From Neptuniibacter sp. (GTDB lineage: Bacteria > Pseudomonadota > Gammaproteobacteria > Pseudomonadales > Balneatricaceae), in assembly GCA_030149405.1 (NCBI GenBank), contig JASBRM010000316.1, positions 1-5,765 on the forward strand: a DNA stretch of 5,765 bases. Reading direction: 5' to 3'. Shown here one piece after another: positions 1 to 5,735 of this stretch. The position numbers were made by a program, and so were the translations under genes. Positions within the stretch are counted from its first letter, which is position 1. Each line of letters opens with the position of its first letter. The notes beneath the pieces were generated by a model. That model made no database searches. It was not told the origin of the DNA and worked only from the letters and a program-made list of their open reading frames with translations.

Positions 1-76
1 TTGCAGCTGTAGCAGGGGCTTTATCAAAATCCAGTTCAAGAGAAATATCACCGAAATTTGTATGGAGAATAATCAT
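1..76 (-). CDS. ppiB: Peptidyl-prolyl cis-trans isomerase B, N-terminal fragment
   Basis: Only the first 25 codons are in the window; the gene runs off the left edge. The translated N-terminus, [20 protein letters not shown] followed by PATAA, matches the opening beta strands of cyclophilin-type prolyl isomerases of the PpiB type (typically M-I/V-x-L/F-HTN-x-G-x-I). These enzymes interconvert cis and trans Xaa-Pro bonds during protein folding; the bacterial PpiB branch is usually cytoplasmic, and no signal peptide is seen here. The active-site residues lie beyond the window. The start is chosen by family fit. An in-frame ATG at 91-89 would add MDITT; neither start has a convincing Shine-Dalgarno sequence. 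The gene is divergent from glnS, and ppiB next to glnS is a familiar arrangement in gammaproteobacteria such as Pseudomonas. Confidence 0.9.
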   Translation of the reverse strand, partial: MIILHTNFGDISLELDFDKAPATAA

Positions 77-112
77 TGTTGTAATGTCCATTTCTTCGCC
101 GTTGACCGCGAC

Positions 113-118
113 ATTATA
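113..118 (-). promoter_or_regulatory. Candidate -10 element for ppiB
   Basis: The minus strand reads TATAAT at 118-113, a perfect sigma70 -10 hexamer. It lies 37 bases upstream of the preferred ppiB ATG and would give a leader of roughly 30 bases. No good -35 hexamer lies 16-18 bases further upstream, so the call rests on the -10 match and its position. Confidence 0.4.
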
Positions 119-158
119 CTCAAGTCTTAGCGAAACGCATCCCCAGATTAGCCTTTAG

Positions 159-216
159 GTAGGAGATAATTGATCTAAGGGGGTACTCCTGTTGGAGATG
201 CCTGTTCCTACTCCAA
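159..216. repeat. Cluster of short GGAG/CTCC inverted repeats between ppiB and glnS
   Basis: Several short complementary pairs overlap here: TTGGAG (192-197) with CTCCAA (211-216), AGGAG (161-165) with CTCCT (186-190), and GTAGGA (159-164) with TCCTAC (206-211). No T-tract follows, so this is not an intrinsic terminator. It lies upstream of both candidate promoters in the 258-bp gap, so it would act as DNA unless an unseen promoter transcribes it. No small gene was found in the gap. Function unknown. Confidence 0.35.
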
Positions 217-240
217 TTCTTTGTATGAATTTTTGTTAAG

Positions 241-250
241 GCAAATTTGC
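241..250. repeat. Perfect 10-bp palindrome GCAAATTTGC upstream of the glnS promoter
   Basis: GCAAATTTGC is fully self-complementary and ends 7 bases before the candidate glnS -35 element. That position would suit a protein-binding site, but a 10-bp AT-centred palindrome can also arise by chance. Confidence 0.3.
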
Positions 251-257
251 GATAAAA

Positions 258-288
258 CTGACATTTATCCATTGCATCCGTTTATAAT
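258..288 (+). promoter_or_regulatory. Candidate sigma70 promoter for glnS
   Basis: A perfect -10 hexamer TATAAT (283-288) is preceded by CTGACA (258-263, five of six against TTGACA) with a long 19-bp spacer; TGACAT at 259-264 is an 18-bp alternative. Transcription would begin near 295, giving a leader of about 40 bases to the glnS ATG. The -10 match is strong and the -35 spacing is less than ideal. Confidence 0.55.
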
Positions 289-334
289 GACGCCAGATTT
301 TTTTAGCACCCTGTCGGATTGATAAGACGTTTAT

Positions 335-2002
335 ATGAGTAATACAGAAAGCAGTAAGCCAACGAACTTTATTCATCAGATTATTGAACAGGATCTGGAG
401 GACGGACTGAATGACGGTAAGGTCATTACCCGTTTCCCACCAGAGCCAAATGGTTATCTGCATATAGGCCATGCTAAGTCGATCTGTCTGAACTTTGGTA
501 CCGCTGAAAAATATAACGGTGGATGTAACCTGCGTTTCGATGATACCAACCCATCGAAAGAGGAACAGGAATACGTTGACGCAATCAAAGAAGATGTAGA
601 ATGGCTGGGTTTCAAATGGGCGGGTGATGTGAAATATGCATCTGACTATTTTGATACATTTTACGACTGGGCTCAGCACCTGGTCCGTAATGGCAATGCT
701 TATGTATGTGATCTCAGCCCTGAAGAAGCGAAAGAGTATCGTGGCTGGGCGACTGAGCCGGGTAAAGACAGTCCATTCCGTGACCGTTCAGTTGAAGAGA
801 ATCTGGATCTTCTGGAACGTATGAAAAACGGTGAGTTCGACGAAGGCAGCCGTGTGCTGCGCGCTAAAATCGATATGGCTTCACCGAACATGAATCTGCG
901 TGACCCGATTCTGTATCGTATCCGCAAAGAGTCTCATCATCAGACGGGTGACAAGTGGTGTATTTATCCAAGCTATGATTTCGCTCATGGTCAGGAAGAT
1001 GCGATTGAAGGTGTAACTCACTCAATCTGTACTCTGGAATTTGCAGATCACCGACCACTCTATGACTGGTTTATCGAAAACCTGCCTGTACCAAATACTC
1101 CTCGTCAGTACGAATTCGGTCGCCTGAACCTGAATTACACCGTAACCAGTAAGCGTAAGCTGAAGCAGCTGGTGGATGAGAATCACGTAAACGGGTGGGA
1201 TGACCCGCGTATGCCTACCATCTCAGGCTTACGTCGCCGCGGATATTCGCCGCAGGCCGTACGTAATTTCTGCGACAGTCTTGCCGTAGCCAAAACAGAT
1301 GGCACGGTGGATATGGCACAGTTTGAATACTTTGTCCGTGAAGATCTGGATAAAAATGCACCCCGTGCGATGTGTGTTGTGCGTCCTCTTAAAGTGACGA
1401 TCACTAACTACGAAGAAGGCCAGGAAGAGTGGTTCGAACTGCCTAAGCATCCTAAGGATGAAAGCATGGGTACGCGTAAAGTGCCGTTCACTAAGAACAT
1501 CCTGATTGAGCAGGAAGACTTTGCTGAAGTGCCACCACGTAAGTGGAAGCGTTTGACTCAGGGAGTTGCTGTTCGTCTTCGTGGTTCTTATGTAATCACC
1601 TGCGATGAAGTGATCAAAGATGCCGAAGGTAATGTTGTAGAGCTTAAGTGCTCATACGATCCGGCGACTAATGGTGCTAACCCCGAAGGGTACAAAGCTA
1701 AAGGTGTGGTGCACTGGGTATCTGCAGATAACTCTGTGCCTTGTGAAGTGCGTGAATACGATCGTCTGTTCTCAGAAGCTAATCCGGACAGCGACAAAGA
1801 GCGTGATTTCCTTGAGTTCATTAACCCTGAATCCCTGGTGGTGCAAGCAGACAGCCGTTGTGAAGTAGGTCTGGCAGAGGCTAATGTACAAAGCCGTTAT
1901 CAGTTTGAGCGTACTGGCTACTTCTGTGTAGATTCAGACTCAACCCCAGAGAAGCTGGTGTTTAACCGTACTGTTGGATTAAGAGATTCCTGGGGTAAGT
2001 AA
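335..2002 (+). CDS. glnS: Glutaminyl-tRNA synthetase
   Basis: This cytoplasmic class I synthetase charges tRNA(Gln) with glutamine using ATP. At 555 residues it is full length (E. coli GlnRS is about 554). The Rossmann catalytic domain opens with [19 protein letters not shown], containing the HIGH signature at 43-46, then FDDTNP at 68-73 and [13 protein letters not shown] from 211, all near-identical to the E. coli enzyme. The KMSKS-equivalent loop reads TVTSKRKL at 269-276, followed by [18 protein letters not shown]. The rest is the two beta-barrel anticodon-binding region, with KGVVHWVSA and INPESLVV blocks, ending in [11 protein letters not shown]. The ATG is preceded by a weak TAAGA (323-327), 7 bases away. 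The gene stands alone, with its own promoter and a terminator 17 bases past the stop. A direct GlnRS implies that tRNA(Gln) charging need not go through misacylation and GatCAB. Confidence 0.98.
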   Translation: MSNTESSKPTNFIHQIIEQDLEDGLNDGKVITRFPPEPNGYLHIGHAKSICLNFGTAEKYNGGCNLRFDDTNPSKEEQEYVDAIKEDVEWLGFKWAGDVKYASDYFDTFYDWAQHLVRNGNAYVCDLSPEEAKEYRGWATEPGKDSPFRDRSVEENLDLLERMKNGEFDEGSRVLRAKIDMASPNMNLRDPILYRIRKESHHQTGDKWCIYPSYDFAHGQEDAIEGVTHSICTLEFADHRPLYDWFIENLPVPNTPRQYEFGRLNLNYTVTSKRKLKQLVDENHVNGWDDPRMPTISGLRRRGYSPQAVRNFCDSLAVAKTDGTVDMAQFEYFVREDLDKNAPRAMCVVRPLKVTITNYEEGQEEWFELPKHPKDESMGTRKVPFTKNILIEQEDFAEVPPRKWKRLTQGVAVRLRGSYVITCDEVIKDAEGNVVELKCSYDPATNGANPEGYKAKGVVHWVSADNSVPCEVREYDRLFSEANPDSDKERDFLEFINPESLVVQADSRCEVGLAEANVQSRYQFERTGYFCVDSDSTPEKLVFNRTVGLRDSWGK

Positions 2003-2018
2003 CTTCAGTTGGATATTT

Positions 2019-2045
2019 AAAACGGCCTCTTTTGAGGCCGTTTTT
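2019..2045 (+). terminator. Intrinsic terminator of glnS
   Basis: AACGGCCTC (2021-2029) and GAGGCCGTT (2034-2042) form a perfect 9-bp GC-rich stem with a TTTT loop. The stem can extend by two A-T pairs, and the T-run continues to 2045. This is a textbook Rho-independent terminator, 17 bases after the glnS stop. yeiH converges from the other side and ends at 2064. Read on the minus strand, the same hairpin is followed only by TTTTAAAT, so it may also stop yeiH transcripts, less efficiently. Confidence 0.93.
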
Positions 2046-2063
2046 GTTTCTGCTCACACATTT

Positions 2064-3050
2064 TTAAACGATTAGCAGATTTAGGAAAAGTCCTCCTGCA
2101 AGTAGCAGAACAAAGAGGCAGAGAGCCATTATTATGGGCTTAATACCCGCTTCTTTCAGTAAAGCTAATCGTGTCTGGATCCCCAGAGCTGCCATAGCCA
2201 GGGCCAATAAAAACTGACTGAAGTAGGAAGTGCCTTGTAGAATGTTTTCCGGCACTTCAAATATTGAATTTACCCCTGCCATTAAGATAAAGCCAAGAAT
2301 AAACCAGGGCATTATCGCAAAGGTGTTTACCTGCATTTCTGGCTCAGACTTTCTTGTCATATAGGTGCTAAGAATCAATATGAAGGGTGCCAAAAGCATC
2401 ACTCTGATCAGCTTTGTCACCACTGCATTATCCAAAGCTTCTGGGCTGATGGATTGCCCCGCAGCAACTGCCTGTGCCACTTCATGAACTGTACTACCTA
2501 TATAAATACCAAAGGCCTGTTCGGACATCAGGCTATGGGGAAATATAACGGGATAGCTAAACATAGCCAGAGTACCAAAGAGCACAACAGTGGCTACGGC
2601 GATAGTAACTTGTTGTTGTCTGGCTTTTATTGCTGAATCAGTCGCGAGTACAGCTGCTGCACCGCAGATAGCGCTACCTGCTGAAATCAGGATAGCGGTA
2701 TCTGCTGGGAGTTTCAGAACTTTGATGCCTAGCCATAAACCGGCAGCAATCACAGTACAGATGACGATTACATTAAGTAGTAGAGTTTCAAAACCGACAT
2801 TAGCGATCTGTTGAAAACTCAGATTGAGGCCAAACAGGATAATACCGAAGCGAAGGCAGTATTTTTGGCAGAAGAGAGTCACCTTATGATTGAACTCGGC
2901 AACACCTTCACAGCTAATGTGACCAACAACCATGCCTAGCAGAATCGCCAGCGGTAGAGCACTCAGGCCCATCTGTGATAAAGACGGCAACTGGGCCAGA
3001 AGCACAGCCGATATCGCTATCATTGGCAGAAGAATTAGCCTGGGCATCAT
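2064..3050 (-). CDS. yeiH: YeiH-family putative sulfate exporter (UPF0324 membrane protein)
   Basis: This is a 328-residue, very hydrophobic inner-membrane protein with about nine to ten apparent transmembrane segments and short polar loops, a typical length for the family. Recognisable family blocks are LPLAILLGMVVGH (32-44), LRFGIILFGLNLS (66-78), GSAICGAAAVLA (125-136), GSTVHEVAQAVAAG (185-198), KLIRVMLLAP (213-222) and the C-terminal LALAMAALGIQTR. The family is annotated as putative sulfate exporters; transport has been little tested, so the substrate is inferred. The gene is divergent from a YeiE-type regulator, as in enterobacteria, which supports a role in sulfite/sulfate handling. 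Two ATGs sit side by side (residues 1 and 2). The AGGT upstream is only about 4 bases from the first and about 7 from the second, so translation may start at the second (3047). An inverted repeat covers the start codon. Confidence 0.93.
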   Translation of the reverse strand: MMPRLILLPMIAISAVLLAQLPSLSQMGLSALPLAILLGMVVGHISCEGVAEFNHKVTLFCQKYCLRFGIILFGLNLSFQQIANVGFETLLLNVIVICTVIAAGLWLGIKVLKLPADTAILISAGSAICGAAAVLATDSAIKARQQQVTIAVATVVLFGTLAMFSYPVIFPHSLMSEQAFGIYIGSTVHEVAQAVAAGQSISPEALDNAVVTKLIRVMLLAPFILILSTYMTRKSEPEMQVNTFAIMPWFILGFILMAGVNSIFEVPENILQGTSYFSQFLLALAMAALGIQTRLALLKEAGIKPIIMALCLFVLLLAGGLFLNLLIV

Positions 3051-3091
3051 GTAGACCTACAGCATTAAAGAATGGCGGGCATTGTCTACAT
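3049..3091 (-). repeat. 8-bp inverted repeat spanning the yeiH start region
   Basis: On the yeiH-sense strand ATGTAGAC (3091-3084) is followed, 27 bases later, by its exact complement GTCTACAT (3056-3049). The right arm includes the first two bases of the upstream yeiH ATG and abuts the AGGT ribosome-binding sequence. If both arms are in the mRNA they could pair and hide the start; alternatively they are half-sites for a DNA-binding protein. A match of this size within 100 bases can occur by chance. Confidence 0.35.
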
Positions 3092-3111
3092 AAATAATTG
3101 ATAAGTATAAT
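3082..3111 (+). promoter_or_regulatory. Candidate promoter for yeiE
   Basis: TTGTCT (3082-3087, four of six) and TATAAT (3106-3111, perfect) are separated by 18 bases. Transcription would start near 3118, about 38 bases before the yeiE ATG. The -10 lies inside the left copy of the 18-bp direct repeat, which would allow autoregulation. A second TATAAT at 3115-3120 has no matching -35. Confidence 0.4.
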
Positions 3112-3133
3112 GGATATAATTAATAAGTATCAT
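3094..3133. promoter_or_regulatory. Tandem 18-bp direct repeats, putative YeiE operator
   Basis: ATAATTGATAAGTATAAT (3094-3111) recurs as ATAATTAATAAGTATCAT (3116-3133), with 16 of 18 bases identical and a 22-bp period, close to two helical turns, so both copies face the same side of the DNA. They fill the centre of the yeiE-yeiH divergent region, where a LysR-type regulator normally binds as a tetramer on two spaced sites. Assigning them to YeiE is inference from position and geometry. Confidence 0.55.
3104..3133 (-). promoter_or_regulatory. Candidate promoter for yeiH
   Basis: On the minus strand ATGATA (3133-3128, four of six to the -35 consensus) is followed by TATACT (3109-3104, five of six to the -10) with an 18-bp spacer. 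The two hexamers lie in the right and left copies of the 18-bp direct repeat. A protein bound there would touch both the yeiH and yeiE promoters. Transcription would start near 3097, leaving a leader of about 45 bases that contains both arms of the inverted repeat at the yeiH start. Confidence 0.35.
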
Positions 3134-3155
3134 TAAAAAAACGAATGAGTTGAAT

Positions 3156-4040
3156 ATGAGCATATCGATTCGCCAGCTTAAAATTTTTGAGTCTACCGCG
3201 CGTCTGGAAAGACTTACGCTTGCAGCTGAAGAACAAGCTCTCAGTCAGTCAGCCGCGAGTCAGGCGTTGAAGGAACTTGAACTGAGTATTGGGAGCTCAC
3301 TGTTTACTCGGGTTGGCAGGGAATTGCAGATTACTGACCGTGGGTTGGACCTGCTGCCAAAGGTTCGTCAGGTTATTCTTCTGTTGGACGAAATTGAGCA
3401 TCCGGCTATTGATGAGTTATGTGGCACATTAAGAATCGCTGCCAGTGTCACAATTGCGTGTTATCTGCTGCCTCAATTGACGGCGCAATTCATTACAAGC
3501 CATCCTGAGGTTACTCCAGATATTCTGATTGGTAATACAGGTGAAGTGATTTCCAAACTTGAAAAGGGTCAAGCACAAATAGGCCTGATTGAAGGTCCTG
3601 CATCGCCAGCAAAACTGAAAATCACACCCTGGCTGGAGGATGACCTGTCTTTGTTTTGTAGTCCGGATCATCCATTAGCAAAAGTCGGAGGCATCAGCCT
3701 TGAGCAATTGTCAGAAAACCGCTGGATTTTGCGTGAGTCTGGTTCCGGAACACGAAACGTTTTTGATCAGGCCGTTCAACGTGCAGGTGGTCAAATAGAC
3801 AGTACATTTGCCTTGAATCGCCAGGAGGCGATAAAACAATCCGTTAAGGCCAACCTTGGAGTAGGTTGTCTGTCGCGTTTAAGTATTCAGGAAGATATCC
3901 AAGCCGGACAGCTGGTGGAGCTGCAATCTCCACTGGATCTGAGTCGGCGTTTCTCGATCGTTTCCCATTCGATCAACCAACCACTGGCAGAAGCTTTTAT
4001 AGCGCTGTTGCTGGAACATAAACCAGAACACTTAACTTAA
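3156..4040 (+). CDS. yeiE: LysR-family transcriptional regulator, YeiE type
   Basis: This is a cytoplasmic DNA-binding regulator of 294 residues, normal length for the LysR family. An N-terminal winged helix-turn-helix (residues 4-63; recognition region about 20-40, LTLAAEEQALSQSAASQALK) is followed by a linker helix and a periplasmic-binding-protein-like effector domain (about 88-290). Blocks shared with E. coli YeiE include LRIAASVTIACYLLP, GLIEGP, PWLEDDLSLF, WILRESGSGTR, EAIKQSVKANLGVGCLSR and QAGQLVEL. Enterobacterial YeiE has been reported to sense sulfite, and it is encoded divergently from yeiH, as here. I chose the ATG at 3156, with GAG at 3147-3149 6 bases upstream, over the in-frame TTG at 3150, which adds only two residues. 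The stop overlaps that of the convergent TetR gene. Confidence 0.92.
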   Translation: MSISIRQLKIFESTARLERLTLAAEEQALSQSAASQALKELELSIGSSLFTRVGRELQITDRGLDLLPKVRQVILLLDEIEHPAIDELCGTLRIAASVTIACYLLPQLTAQFITSHPEVTPDILIGNTGEVISKLEKGQAQIGLIEGPASPAKLKITPWLEDDLSLFCSPDHPLAKVGGISLEQLSENRWILRESGSGTRNVFDQAVQRAGGQIDSTFALNRQEAIKQSVKANLGVGCLSRLSIQEDIQAGQLVELQSPLDLSRRFSIVSHSINQPLAEAFIALLLEHKPEHLT

Positions 4041-4577
4041 AACGGCATCCCGGCAAGAACTAAGTAACTTGTCTGCATACTGCTCATCGTTGATAGCACG
4101 TGAGATAGCGATGGCGCCAATCATAAGTACCGCTTTCTGCATCGCGTGTTCGGTAGATGGGGAAGATTCATCCAACTGGTTGATGTTCTGCACAAATCCT
4201 TTCAGGACTTTTGTGTAGGCACTACGAACATGTTTATCCCGTTGATTAATATCCGTAGTGAGAAAGGCAAGGGGACAACGGAAGATCTCACCTTTTCGGT
4301 GGGTAAGGCTGAGATATTGTTCAATCAGATGGCTGAAATTTATATCTGCGCTTTGTCGGGCTCTACTCTGGGCATCCTGAGCTGCAGTTAAAATAGCCTC
4401 AGCGTATAACTCACTCTTTGACGAGAAATGATTATAAAACGCACCCCGGGTCATACCTGCATGGTGCATAACATCATCTATACCTACTTGTTCAAAACCA
4501 TCACGGGTAAATAACTCCGCAGCGCTGTGCAGAATTTTGACGCGTGTATTTTTCTTTTGCTCGGATGACCAGCCCAT
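4032..4577 (-). CDS. TetR/AcrR-family transcriptional repressor
   Basis: This is a 181-residue cytoplasmic regulator. Residues 10-57 are the TetR DNA-binding domain: TRVKILHSAAELFTRDGFEQ, then the helix-turn-helix VGIDDVMHHAGMTRGAFYNHF followed by SSKSELYAEAI. The remaining helical part is the ligand-binding and dimer domain. It carries FRCPLAFLTTDI (99-110), whose C101 lines up by eye with the redox-active cysteine of E. coli NemR (GCLTVKLSAEV); a second cysteine, C175, is near the end. The gene is divergent from a glutathione S-transferase gene, with a perfect palindrome 16 bases upstream of its start, so it probably represses both itself and the transferase. AGAGG at 4587-4583, 5 bases before the ATG, supports the start. 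The last 9 bases overlap the end of yeiE on the other strand. The ligand is unknown. Confidence 0.93.
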   Translation of the reverse strand: MGWSSEQKKNTRVKILHSAAELFTRDGFEQVGIDDVMHHAGMTRGAFYNHFSSKSELYAEAILTAAQDAQSRARQSADINFSHLIEQYLSLTHRKGEIFRCPLAFLTTDINQRDKHVRSAYTKVLKGFVQNINQLDESSPSTEHAMQKAVLMIGAIAISRAINDEQYADKLLSSCRDAVLS

Positions 4578-4593
4578 TTATACCTCTGACTAA

Positions 4594-4613
4594 AATATGT
4601 TCTTGAACATATT
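4594..4613. promoter_or_regulatory. Perfect 20-bp palindrome, putative TetR operator
   Basis: AATATGTTC (4594-4602) and GAACATATT (4605-4613) are exact complements around a TT centre. The site lies in the 86-bp gap between the divergent TetR and GST genes, 16 bases from the tetR ATG and 50 from the gst ATG. Length, symmetry and location are typical of TetR-family operators. TTGAAC (4603-4608), in its right half, could be the gst -35 (weak -10 TAAGTT at 4625-4630, 16-bp spacer), so binding could block gst. No clear tetR promoter was identified. Confidence 0.82.
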
Positions 4614-4663
4614 GTGACTAATATTAAGTTAAAAGTAACTCTCTAAAAAACTGGGATACACAA

Positions 4664-5305
4664 ATGGAAACGCAATTCAAAATTTTAGGGCCAGAATTCA
4701 GTACCTTCGTCCGCAGTGTAATGATTGCCTGCGAAGAAAAGGGTCTCACTTATCGATATGGAATGAAACTCAATGGGGAGCCAGTTAATTTAGGGGATAA
4801 GGCTCATCTGGCAGTACATCCCTATGGAAAAATTCCGGTTCTGATTTTAGAGGATGGGCGGTCTATTTGTGAGACCGCAGCTATTCTACGTTTTCTGGAT
4901 ACAGAGTTTTCGGGTACCGCTTTTTTGCCTGAAGATCACTTTGAAAGAGCTCAGGTGGATCAGTGGAGTAATCTGATTAATATCTATGCCGATCGGGCTA
5001 TCGTGCGACAATATCTGCTTGAATTTGTCTTTCCTAAAGGGGAAGGCGGTACTGTGAGGATGGATAAAGTGGAAGCTGCAATTCCAGAGGTAAAGCAGGC
5101 AATTGCCAAATTAACAGCACAATTAGGGAGCAATGAATATATCTGCGGCAATGCTTTCTCGATGGCGGATATTATGCTTGCTCCAATGCTGGATTATCTG
5201 CAGAGGCACCCTCAAGGAGGTGAGCTCTTAGCAGGGAACCAGGCATTGCTGACGTATCTTGAGCGTCTACGCCAGCGTCCATCTTGCAAAAAAGTATTGA
5301 TCTGA
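4664..5305 (+). CDS. Glutathione S-transferase family protein
   Basis: This is a 213-residue cytosolic transferase of usual GST length. The N-terminal thioredoxin-like domain (about 4-82) has FSTFVRSVMIACEEKGL, where S13 or T14 is in the position of the catalytic hydroxyl residue of Ser-type classes (theta/phi/beta-like), then YGKIPVL with the cis-proline at P58 and ICETAAI, where E70 and T71 replace the usual glutamate-serine glutathione contact. The all-alpha C-terminal domain (about 94-205) contains YICGNAFSMADIMLAPML with the N-capping box S166-x-x-D169. The family conjugates glutathione to electrophiles or reduces or isomerises substrates; the substrate here cannot be told. GGGA at 4653-4656, 7 bases before the ATG, supports the start. 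The gene is divergent from a TetR repressor with an operator palindrome between them, so it is probably induced by a reactive compound. Confidence 0.93.
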   Translation: METQFKILGPEFSTFVRSVMIACEEKGLTYRYGMKLNGEPVNLGDKAHLAVHPYGKIPVLILEDGRSICETAAILRFLDTEFSGTAFLPEDHFERAQVDQWSNLINIYADRAIVRQYLLEFVFPKGEGGTVRMDKVEAAIPEVKQAIAKLTAQLGSNEYICGNAFSMADIMLAPMLDYLQRHPQGGELLAGNQALLTYLERLRQRPSCKKVLI

Positions 5306-5318
5306 ATAGTTGAGATCA
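5288..5318 (-). terminator. Weak intrinsic terminator of hisI
   Basis: On the minus strand TGATCT (5318-5313) and AGATCA (5303-5298) can form a 6-bp stem with a 9-base loop. Four bases later comes a run of six T (5293-5288). The stem has only two G-C pairs and the T-run is offset, so efficiency is doubtful. It overlaps the last codons of the convergent GST gene, and no terminator for that gene was seen. Confidence 0.33.
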
Positions 5319-5321
5319 GGC

Positions 5322-5735
5322 TCAGTTAGGTTCAGCAATGACCTTAACCTGATCGCCATCTACTGAATGATAGAAACAATTTGAACGTTCAGTGTGGCAG
5401 GCTGGGCCCTTTTGATTTACCAGGCAAAGCAGAGTATCGCCATCACAGTCGATGCGCATTTCGACCAGCTTTTGTACATGCCCAGAGCTTTCACCTTTGC
5501 GCCAGTAGGTCTGACGCGAGCGGGACCAGTAACAGACTTGCCCGGTTTTCAGCGTTTCTTCAATGGAAGCGCGATTCATCCACGCCATCATCAATACTTC
5601 ACCAGTATCCTTTTGCTGAGCAATAGCCGGAATTAAACCATCGTCATTGTATTTTAGGTTGTCCAGCGCATGAGACAATTCAACACTTGAACCGATTTTG
5701 GCGGATTCGAGATCGTAGTAGAAAGTATTTTTCAT
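5322..5735 (-). CDS. hisI: Phosphoribosyl-AMP cyclohydrolase
   Basis: This enzyme opens the adenine ring of phosphoribosyl-AMP, the third step of histidine biosynthesis, in the cytoplasm. The 137-residue protein is a stand-alone HisI without a fused HisE pyrophosphohydrolase domain. Motifs in order: GLIPAIAQQKDTGEVLMMAWMN (33-54), CYWSRSRQTYWRKGESSGHVQ (68-88), DCDGD (96-100), whose aspartates bind magnesium, and GPACHTERSNCFY (110-122). The family's zinc cysteines correspond to C97, C113 and C120; all are present, so the enzyme should be active. About 20 residues precede the core compared with the shortest homologues, and no internal Met offers a sensible later start. The Shine-Dalgarno is poor (GGA about 11 bases upstream). 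No other his gene is visible; the convergent GST gene ends 16 bases away and is functionally unrelated. Confidence 0.96.
   Translation of the reverse strand: MKNTFYYDLESAKIGSSVELSHALDNLKYNDDGLIPAIAQQKDTGEVLMMAWMNRASIEETLKTGQVCYWSRSRQTYWRKGESSGHVQKLVEMRIDCDGDTLLCLVNQKGPACHTERSNCFYHSVDGDQVKVIAEPN

Noticed and set aside
192..216. TTGGAG/CTCCAA hairpin as an intrinsic terminator
   Set aside because: The stem is only 6 bp with a 13-base loop, there is no T-run, and no gene ends upstream of it.
236..679. Minus-strand 147-codon open frame opposite the glnS promoter and 5' end
   Set aside because: It lies mostly antisense to a certain glnS, its translation is low-complexity and Phe/Ile-rich with no family resemblance, and no ribosome-binding site supports it.
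3145..3153. Two-codon upstream open frame ATG-AGT-TGA just before yeiE
   Set aside because: It overlaps the likely ribosome-binding region of yeiE and is far too short to support as a leader peptide without conservation data.
3150..3155. TTG start that would lengthen YeiE by two residues
   Set aside because: The ATG at 3156 is the more common start codon, has GAG at a good 6-base spacing, and agrees better with family N-termini.
4146..4391. Plus-strand 81-codon open frame inside the TetR gene
   Set aside because: It is antisense to a clear TetR coding region and has no recognisable domain; it is a shadow frame.
4599..4608. GTTC-TT-GAAC core as a LexA (SOS) box
   Set aside because: Gammaproteobacterial LexA boxes are CTGT-N8-ACAG and the Gram-positive type is GAAC-N4-GTTC; this site has neither form and fits a TetR operator.
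5381..5636. Two overlapping plus-strand frames of about 80 codons opposite hisI
   Set aside because: Both are antisense to the conserved HisI motifs and resemble no known protein.
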